Source: Cloeon dipterum (lineage: Eukaryota; Arthropoda; Insecta; Ephemeroptera; Baetidae). Taken from it: a DNA stretch of 64,000 bases. Where the stretch lies: assembly GCF_949628265.1 (NCBI RefSeq), contig NC_088787.1, positions 35,266,844 through 35,330,843 on the forward strand, in the 5' to 3' direction. How positions within the stretch are numbered: the stretch's first letter is position 1; every line of letters starts with the position of its first letter. Below, in pieces: positions 55,965-64,000 of the stretch. The translations under genes were made by a program, and so were the position numbers. The notes under the pieces are model-generated. The model saw only the letters and a program-made list of their open reading frames with translations, ran no database searches and was not told the DNA's origin.

Positions 55965-57900
55965 TCAAAATAATATATATAAAACCACAATTAACATTTT
56001 CCTCACATGCCTCCTCTTCTCCCTCTGCATCAGGTGATCCTTCACAGGCTGTTCTCTTTCAGCTGCTTTTACTTCTCCTTCTCTTTCTCCTTCTTCTTCG
56101 ACCTGGCGCGTACTCGCCATCTCTAAAAAGGTCAAAAAATGAATATAAACGATTATTTGATATTTTGGTTTGTAGAACAGTTGCATAGCATAATTTTTTC
56201 GCGTATAATATAACATTGTATTTATTCCAGGCCTTATTAATAGTTTCAATATTTTCGCATTTTGTTTGTTTTTGAGTATTTGAATTAAAACGCATTCTAT
56301 TTTTAAGGTTCAATTTGCTTTATGCATTTTCAGTTTTTAAATCTTCAAATATATAATGATAAATTTTTGAAATGAATAAAAATAAAGTATTTCATCCCAG
56401 ACTTGCTTCAATTCTGTAATTAGGAATTAAACAAATTTAAAACAGTATGGGAGGACTAAGGAAATCGATTGTATTGAGATAATTTTTAGTTGGCTTTAAA
56501 AATAGGTTTTAAATGAGTTAATAATAGTTTTAAACAAATTGCATCTTTAAAATGTTTTCACTGAAACGCATTAAAATGAAATCGTACACATACAATGTTT
56601 GTACAGAATATAAACAATGCGAAAACGCGAAAAGTGTTTAAAGATGATTGATACAAGGCGACAATTATTTTTTTTTAATAATTGGATGCAAAATCAGTCA
56701 ATTAATTTTATTATAATACATAATAAAAAAGACCTTCCTAGAAAATATTCCGATTTTCCCAAGGTTTTTAGAAAATTTCCAGCGTTTGACCGCATTTTTT
56801 GGCAGATTTCCTCTCGTCGAGATCTTTCCAACAGCGTATGAAACTTTTTAGGGGAATTCTTTGTTGCGAAATTTCAGATTTCAAGTAAGGATAGGCAGTC
56901 CTCGCCATTTAAAAAGCATGCTAACATTTCAGCCAATTTTCTCAAATATTTACAGTGCTAATTAACTCAATTTTGGCTTCAACTTAATTTTAAGGGAAGA
57001 GTTCATGTATTGGCAACGAGGATTATCCAGGATTTTGCATCATTAATCCTCTTTAAGTGTACAGAAAAAATATAATGTAGATGCACCGTGTGTATGTAAA
57101 CAAGTGAAAACACTTGGTATCAAAATTTATAAATATTACATACCCACCAGAACAATTTTGATTCTTGACCGTTCCTCAACAGCGGACTCAGTGGGCTTTA
57201 AGTCGGGGCCGTCTCCATATAATTTGGGATGTCACGATTTCTCAATCTGAAAAATACAGAATTATTTTGCAAACTTGAATTATGAAGCACGGTTGACGTT
57301 ATGGCGAACTCAAGCTTTTCGCTTACTTTACATCAATAATTACATGCATATTCAAATTCAAAAATTGATAAAACTAAGCCAGAAACTCACTGCATATAAT
57401 TAAACTGAATAACTGAATATGTATGTATGTATTGTGGTCTTATGCATAAATACATCCATGTACATATGTAGGCGGTAACTAGTGTAACTACATACATTTA
57501 AAATGTAGATACATACGTACAAGAATGTATGTTTGTATAAGACCACAATAATATCCTGCGAAAGGATGAAAAATTCACAAATTTATTGCATAAATTACAT
57601 AATATAATGCATAAATATAATGAATGTACATACCTTGCTTGGGCGAGACGAGAATTCTTACGATTTCGTTTGGCCAGCGTGACGCAAACGCAGGCCATTC
57701 ACACTCGGATGGCATCGGTGGGCAATGGTCGCGATGGTATTGTGCACTTCAGAGGCCTTCAGCTGGTCACGAAGGGCAGAAAATTATCCTATTTCCTCTG
57801 GTTAACAAAACTGCATCACTGACCGTTGCAATCGTTGCATGCTGCTGCAGCTGGCTTGCCAGTTGCCGGCTTGTGCCCTAACCGATGACGAATGAGTGCG
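55965..57900 (-). other. Possible spliced minus-strand transcript, unidentified
   Basis: Three exon-like pieces have consistent splice signals on the minus strand: a GC-richer piece ending at 57,634 before GTATGTAC, a piece 57,246-57,144 between TTTTTCAG and GTATGTAA, and a piece starting 56,122 after CCTTTTTAG. The middle piece could encode GDGPDLKPTESAVEERSRIK, which stays in frame into ASTRQVEEEGEREGE. That frame has a stop just upstream and no ATG. It may be a noncoding RNA or a gene relic. Confidence 0.2.
57421..57552. repeat. 130-bp inverted repeat with TATGTATG arms
   Basis: GTATTGTGGTCTTATGCATA near 57,429 faces TATAAGACCACAATAAT near 57,536. The arms also share TACAT/ATGTA simple-repeat character. 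It is probably a small MITE. Confidence 0.65.
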
Positions 57901-58580
57901 TCTGCGCACTGCGAAACGGGTAATTCCCCAAAACTCGAATGAAAGAATTTCGCAGAAATTTAAATGAAAACGGCTTATTTTCTGAATAAATTGAAAGAAT
58001 TTACAATACAAAATGGATTTACAAATGTCTAAGTCCATTTTCGATACGAATTGCGGCAGGATAGTGCGACGAAGAACAAAATATTTTCATCCAGCTGCTG
58101 TTTAACCGGTTGCTCGTTGTGGGCGGGGCAGCAACCAGTAGAGCCAATCGTAACCAGCTGCGATTATAATTATAAAATTATTTCTTTTAAGACCGGTTAA
58201 TAATTAAATATTTAAAATAGAAATTTAACCTATTTATCCATGCTTTACACAATTAATAACCGTAAGTTTTAAATTTATTGTTAAAATTGCTCGTAAATCT
58301 TGATAAATTCAAAATTTATTTTCTTTTTTCCACATTATGAGTGTGTTAAAAATAAAAATCGGTTTATTTATCCCCAAGAATCAAGAAATGTGAAATTGTA
58401 AACCTTTTTAAAGTAGCGCGAAAGCCGCGAGGGCCGGGCTCAATATTTTTATATTTTTTATTTATATATTTATATTCACTATTCTGCATATTTGTTTGCG
58501 CGCCCCACGAATTTCAGAGAACTTGCAAATTTGCTTAAATTAAAATTTGAAAAATGCGCCCAATAGAGGTTGTTTTCATG

Positions 58581-58690
58581 TTCAATAATATTAAAACCAT
58601 AGGCTTCATCCTCGTTGTCTGGTCGAGGAATAAATACGACGAATTTCTTTCTTGACAACGAGGATGAAGCCTGGTTTTAATTATATTGAA
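58581..58690. ncRNA. Long near-perfect hairpin, possible small-RNA precursor
   Basis: Arms of about 38 bp are nearly perfectly complementary. TTCAATAATATTAAAACC and AGGCTTCATCCTCGTTGTC on the left pair with GACAACGAGGATGAAGCCT and GGTTTTAATTATATTGAA on the right. The loop is about 35 nt and has its own small GTCG/CGAC stem. Size and shape fit a miRNA or other small-RNA precursor, but a young MITE of this size would look the same. The inner 19 bp pair without a mismatch. Either strand could be transcribed. Confidence 0.35.
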
Positions 58691-58699
58691 CTTGCTTAA

Positions 58700-60497
58700 A
58701 TTAGTTTAAAAATCTACAGCTCTTACAAATTATCAATGTGATACAAAAATATCATCGTCAAAGGTGAAATACACCCCACGAGTGATTTTTCTCGTTAATT
58801 ACACATGTTATTTTTTATTTTAAGATTTTTAAAATTATTCAATATAATGTTAAAGCAGAACACTTTAATTTTTCCCATAATTTGGAGCACTCTTTTCCCA
58901 ATCCCCAACCCAGATCTATAGCAGACATGCACTATGTCAATATTTATTTAATTTATTCAAAGACTAATATCCTAACTATTTCCGATTTTGTGTTGTTGAC
59001 TCTTGATTCACGCTCTTTGTCCAAACCAAACAATTTACATGCGTGATGGAAAATTACGCAAAAAATATTTTATATCATAATTTAATAATTATTTCAAGTA
59101 TATATAAACCAACCCCTACCCCGCCTATCCCACCCGATTGATGGACATGTGTCGGAATATGATGAGAAAAATAAATAACAAATATTTAACATGAGCTAAA
59201 ATTAATTAAATTTTAAAATTTTTTATTTTTTAAATTCAAAATTCCACGAAAGTGATATATTATCCCTCTGATGAATTTTTCTATTAATTTTAACACTCAT
59301 TAAATTAGCAATGGCAGAATTGAAAAAAATACGATTATATATAAAATATTTTATATACCATAGTGTCATTTCTAACTCTCGTGTAGTTTTTATTTTAAAT
59401 TATTTAGAGAGTAAATTTTTAATCCGATCTACTCATAAAACGTAACTCGGGATAGACACGTATTAAACACGTGATCTCCGACACGAGTTTAATTGACCAC
59501 GTATTTTCGAAGAATTTTGAAAACTTGTGCCCATTCTTGAAATAAAATGGGCAAATTTTTATAAATTATACGTAAATATTAAATTTAGCAACTCGTGTAT
59601 TATAACTCAAGTTAAACACGTGTTAATCACGTGATCTGTGACACGTGTTTAAACACCCGGGTTAAACACGAGTTCAACTCAAGTTAAAATACACGAGTAG
59701 CTAAAATTAATTATTTACCCTTAAAATCATTAAATTAAGGAACAAAACTGCAAAATAACATAGTTGAAATGCAATTGAAGCAATTAGCAAGCATTTTAAT
59801 TTTTAACTCGTAACCGGAAACACGTGTTTATCACGTGAATATCACGTGATCCAGAAATTTCAAAATCACGAAATAAATCAAAATTTTCAGTCAATATTGA
59901 TAAAGGGGGCCTCAAATAACCCGGGAAAAATAACAAAAAAAATATTTGAGGGGGTCACCAAAAACTCGTGTCAACTCGTGTTTTTTCTCGTAGGGGTTAA
60001 GATTATTAGGAAAAAAAGAAAATTAAATAATTTAAGCATGTATATATTTCTTTATTGAATTTAAAGGTCTAATAAAATGTGAACCTTTTCGCAATTAAAA
60101 CGAAATGTTGACAGATAATTGGGTAAACAAGTAATTATGTCGGAATAAAATTACGAAACATAGTTGGTCAAAGTCCGCAGTGGGCTGGGACAGCAACCAT
60201 TACATAATCCTCTATGTATTATATTGAGTTAAAGCCATCAAGATCTATTAAATTTTGGACCTCTCGTAATATAAAAAGCTTAAAATAAATACGCATAAAT
60301 AGCTATATTTTTTGTGACGTGTGCAGGATTCACTTTTATATATTTACAAAAAATACACAAGCACAATTAACAATTAGCAAATTTGGAAGGCTACAGGTAA
60401 AAACAACTCAACGATTTCATACAAGAAACAAAAATTCAATTTTTATTTTCAAGAAAAAAATTGCATGAGCGCAATTAATCAACGAAAAACAAATTCA
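58700..60497. other. AT-rich gene-free stretch before copy H
   Basis: No exon is recognisable. ACACGTG and ATCACGTGAT motifs cluster at 59,440-59,985 as part of the candidate element. From 60,000 to 60,470 there is AT-rich sequence and the copy H 3' flank. Confidence 0.4.
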
Positions 60498-62896
60498 TCA
60501 GTTTTTCTTTCCGCCATTTGCCGCCCAGCGGAAAACTTCCAAGACGACTACTCTCTTGCGGTCTTCTGTCTCAAAAATGTCCATGGCGTCAACCAAATGC
60601 TCCTTGCAAAATTTATAGCAGAACTCACACAGATCCTATAGTTTCAATATAAATTATTATTAAAATGGGAATAATTTTGGAAATTTAATCTAACCTTAGC
60701 TCCGAACAAAATCGCCTTTTCGTAAACAGCAGCAGTGTTTTGCACTGTCACACCAGATTTGAGAATCTTTTCACACTCGTACATCAGATCAGTCACCTGA
60801 TAGAAGTGGGCCACGGCGTAAACGTCTGCAGAATGAATTACATCTTACATCGAAAATTATAGTCTCCGAATAAATTAATAATTTGATACCGAGAGCAAGT
60901 TCAGGCGTCAAATCAACTTGGTCAGTGTAGAAGATAGAAGAACTTGAGGAACGCGTAGAAGGCGTTGTAGCTGTGATCCTTGACGATCTTCTCCCTGAGA
61001 AAATAAAAAAGTAAGAAACAGGATGAAATTAGAGGAGCCCTAAAAATACTTTTTGCGACTGTCCATCCAATTGCCAAGGAACAAATTCTTGAACACGTCG
61101 CTGCCGACTGTCAACATATAGTCTTATGCACGTGGATTTTTTCCCCTCGACAATGAATGCAAAATCAGCAGTTTCCTGAATAAAGTAAAAAAATTTAAGA
61201 GAATATTTAATTGACGATCAGAAAACTCACAGGATTGTCAAATACTTTTTGAAAATTCTTGATTATCAGGCATTTCCTCTTGCTCTCGTCCTACGTAATT
61301 TTCAATTGGAATTGTTGGTAGGTCACTGGAGGAGAGGCAGCAGCGTAAACATCGTCCAACGATGAGAATGAAGAGAGGATTGGGTTGGTGAAAATGTTGC
61401 CTACAATTAATTTTTATAGTTTGTGGTAAAATTAAAGAATTTCTTTCAATTAAATTTTTACCATTGCAATTGCCCCAAATGTAAACCTGGTTCTTTGTAT
61501 TGATTGCAGCGCACGGGTGGATCTTATAATGGGTGGCAGCAATGCATTTAACCCTTTGTGAGAAAAGATTAATTCATGAAATGCTCTGAAACAATATAAT
61601 TTCCCAGCTGTGAGTCTCACCTTCTTCCCATCTCTGTAGAAATCATGGTTGGACTCTCGACAAACTCGGTAGTCGCATTTCCCAAATAGCCATTCCAGAT
61701 TTCTCCCCAACAGTAAATTTTTCCGTCGTTAGATAAAGCGAGAGTGAAATCGCGTCCACAAACGATTTGGGAAATCACGACTCCTTCCAGGCCGTCCACC
61801 TTGCAGGGACTATACTCCTTGCGTGAAGATACAGCACCCCAATAGCAAACCTTGAACAATGAAGACAAAATAAATTAATACAATGCAGATTTATAGCTGA
61901 AAATTTTTCATGATTAAAAGAAAGTATTTTCATTGCGATAATTTACGGAAATATACATACCTCTCCTGATTGAAGAAGTGCTAAAGATGAGAGCGCTTGG
62001 CATGCAACCGAGGTCACAATTTTTCCATTGAACAGTCCGCCAACCCTCTGTGGAAGCAAGGAGTGGTTGCCTGCTGTGTTCCCCAATCCTAAATCTCCAT
62101 AAGCGTTTCGACCGAAAGCGTAAACCTGATTTAGAGCAGAAATATTAAAATACAAAGAGAAAAATTTAATGTCACCTCTCCCTCCGAAGTCAAAGCCAGT
62201 GTATGAGCAGCACCACAAGCCACTTGGACAACCTTTTTCTCTTTTAGAGAACCAGAAATTTTTGTTGGCACTTTGGTGTAATGTTTGGTACCTAATCCAA
62301 GCTGTCCAAAATCATTTTCTCCCCAAGAGAATACGGAACCAGATCGAGAAATGGCAAAAATGTGGAAATTATTTTTCTCGACATGAAAGACACCGCATTT
62401 AAACCCTGTAACATAGTTTTTTATAATTAAAATTCGACAGAGATATTTTTGACATGGTTTATACCCTACTACTTTTTCCTTAGACAAAATCTTGATGCGC
62501 TTGAGCTCTTTCACTTCACCTTGGACGCGAGCTCCAAGACGGCCTTTTTGGTTTTTTCCAAAAGCAAGCACCTCATCATTTTCTAGCACAATAATTACAT
62601 TTTCTCCGTTTGTGCCTGAAAATAAAGAAAATAATAATAAACACACCGTATAAAATTACTTGTCTTGATGCTTCCCAACAACTGTACAAAATGATGCAAA
62701 TAAAATAATAATCAGAAAATTACGGTAAACGTTCAATTTTTAGAAATCCGACATCCGACCTCCCCAAAATAAATGATCGAAATAACTACGAGAATTACGA
62801 TAGAAATATTCAATTTCCTAAGCGAAAACAATTGCAGTTCGAATTTCTCGCTTCTTGATAGCCAAAATTGGCCCACTTGCGCAGTAACTTTGACAT
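60498..62896 (-). pseudogene. RCBTB-like copy H, several breaks
   Basis: Minus strand, ATG at 62894-62896, stop at 60498-60500, all 11 exons recognisable. Exon 1 has an extra base after FGYQ that shifts the frame, and its donor TTTTCGGTAAG has become TTTTCGCTTAG. Exon 2 loses the ENLCGQRIEG end (KILSKEKVVG instead). Exon 8 has small opposing indels around the KKIHVHK block. Exon 9 has a seven-base insertion giving a stop after YLLH. Exon 5 keeps a recognisable blade (GEIWNGYLGNATTEF), grouping it with A and G. Exon 3 is well preserved (SVFSWGENDFGQLGLGTKHY). It is head to head with copy I. Confidence 0.85.
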
Positions 62897-63045
62897 GGCG
62901 AACAAGGATGATCAAAGATTTTGATCAAGACCAAAATATTCGACGAGCGCACAACGCATACCATACATGAGGCTTCCGGTCCGCCGTCCATCGATCCGGT
63001 CCAGTATAGTTCCAGGTTCCACTCTTTTTTATTGTGTCCGTGCGT

Positions 63046-63057
63046 GTGGCAGCACTG
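63046..63057. promoter_or_regulatory. Shared upstream element between copies H and I
   Basis: GTGGCAGCACTG lies about 150 bp from the H start and 230 bp from the I start, which point in opposite directions. It matches the motif-7-like element of the other copies except for the last base. Confidence 0.45.
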
Positions 63058-63286
63058 TTTTTTGTGGGCGTACCGCTGGGCAGGGCCGGAGGAGGGATGG
63101 GGGAGGGATGAGCTGAGCTGATTGTATGTGAGCTGCCTAGTGCCTGAGTCAGCTGAGAGGCCTGAGACTGAGAGCTAAGCAGGTGGTACTCCTGAAAAGC
63201 AAAAAAAGCACTAAAAGCAGAAGTAGCCTCGTGCGTGCGCCGTGCGTTCTGTCTTGATCAAAATCTTGGATCATCCTTGGTTCGCA

Positions 63287-64000
63287 ATGTCTAAATTGCT
63301 CTTGAAGTGGGACAATTTTGGCTATCAGAATAGTGAGATTCGTACTGCACTCGTTTTCGGTAAGGAAATCGAATATTATTATCGTAACACACGAATATAT
63401 TTTGGATATTTTGCTTCCTTGTTTGTTTTTCTGATTTCTTGTACCATAGAACCGTTGCTTGAGAACGGCGTTCAGTGATTTCTGATTTGTTAATTTATGT
63501 TTTAAATCATTTTCCTTATTTTCAGGCATTAACGCCGAAAATGTAATTATTGTCCTCCAAAATGATGAGGTGCTTGCTCTTGGAACAAATCAAATTTATT
63601 GCCTTGGAACTGGCGTCGAAGGTGAGGTGAAAGAGCTCAAGCGCATTGAGAATTTATGTGGGCAAAGAATCGAAGGTATAATTTTCATGTAAAAGTCTGT
63701 TGAGTTTCAATTATGCAAATCTCAATCGTACACAGGGTTTGAATTTACTGGCGTTGGTTGCTTATTCTGCTTATTTGCCATTTGTGAATCTGGTTCCGTA
63801 TTCTCTTGGGGAGGAAATGGATATGGACAGCTTGGATTAGGAACCACAGGATACACCCAAGTGCCCACTAAAATTTTGGGTTGTCTAGAGCAGAAAAAGG
63901 TTGTCCAAGTGGCCTGTGGCGGTGATCATACACTAGCTTTGACGTCGGAGGGAGAGGTGAAATTATAATTATGAAAGTAATCCATTTTATTCCAATTGCT
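63287..64000 (+). CDS. RCBTB-like RCC1/BTB protein, copy I (5' part)
   Basis: Plus strand, cut by the window end. Exons 63287-63359, 63526-63675 and 63736-63956 are open and in frame, with the same lengths and phases as copy D for exons 1-2. It reads MSKLLLKWDNFGYQNSEIRT, then NVIIVLQNDEVLALGTNQIY, then SVFSWGGNGYGQLGLGTTGY and VVQVACGGDHTLALTSEGE. The leader just before the ATG is the best preserved of all (TGATCAAAATCTTGGATCAT). In the second exon AFG has become ALG. Whether the BTB part is intact cannot be seen. Confidence 0.85.

Larger units (their letters stand above)
54812..59996. mobile_element. Candidate 5.2-kb element with CCCCTAC ends
   Basis: The left end reads CCCCTACAAGAAAAAACACG. 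The right end, complemented, reads CCCCTACGAGAAAAAACACG. Inside both ends are many ACACGTG/ACACGAG motifs (54,830-54,985 and 59,440-59,985) that could be subterminal binding repeats. I see no clear target-site duplication and no transposase frame between the ends. This may be one large non-autonomous DNA transposon, or two separate related elements in opposite orientation. Confidence 0.45.

Noticed and set aside
56059-56313. Arg-rich minus-strand frame (GRRRRRKRRRSKSS)
   Set aside because: It is one of three open frames over the same GA-rich stretch. No evidence favours this one.
1-64000. CRISPR arrays, rRNA genes and tRNA genes
   Set aside because: No evenly spaced short direct repeats, no rRNA-like conserved blocks, and no convincing cloverleaf with A and B boxes seen by eye. 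A tRNA scan would be the decisive test.

Overview
This is nuclear DNA of a multicellular animal, very probably an insect or close arthropod relative. Host genes are split by mostly short GT-AG introns. The unique genes have clear animal orthologues (bunched/TSC22, MFSD12, FTSJ1/Trm7, CacyBP, TFIIIC220/GTF3C1, NDUFB1). Exons are GC-rich in AT-rich surroundings, and the repeats are eukaryotic MITE and foldback types. I do not assign an order or species.

Left part (1-20,770), ordinary conserved genes. The 3' exons of a TSC22/bunched gene (+) converge on an MFSD12-like lysosomal/melanosomal transporter (-) with only about 40 bp between their poly(A) signals. FTSJ1/Trm7 (+) starts about 770 bp from MFSD12, head to head. 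It converges on CacyBP/SIP (-), which is head to head with the 23-exon gene for the largest TFIIIC subunit (GTF3C1, +). I could follow reading frame through every splice junction of FTSJ1, CacyBP, MFSD12 and GTF3C1.

Right part (21,215-64,000), a tandem expansion of RCC1+BTB (RCBTB1/2-like) genes. Nine copies (A-I) share one exon plan of about 11 exons and about 550 residues. In order they are A, B and C (-), D (+), E and F (-), G (-), H (-) and I (+, cut by the window end). B, D, F and G read through whole, and I does so as far as it is visible. A has lost its C-terminus, C and E each carry one stop in exon 3, and H has several breaks. Two stray exons mark further lost copies. Nearly every copy is preceded by the same upstream element (TGGCAGCACTA, like Drosophila core-promoter motif 7) and a conserved leader just before the ATG. 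Two short segments inside the RCC1 domain differ strongly between copies while the rest barely changes.

The array is interrupted twice. The 41.4-49.5 kb interval is rich in repeats: a non-autonomous hAT element with an 8-bp target duplication, several foldbacks, and a tandem array of about 175-bp units. It ends with a broken copy of the 3' end of GTF3C1 beside RCBTB copy G. This mirrors GTF3C1 beside copy A and indicates that a block containing both was duplicated. The 52-60.5 kb interval holds a probable dicistronic mRNA (a 50-aa membrane micropeptide followed 5 bp later by NDUFB1), the last two exons of a choline-transporter-like gene with a one-base frame break, a 600-bp foldback, an inverted-terminal-repeat pair 5.2 kb apart, and a near-perfect 38-bp hairpin.
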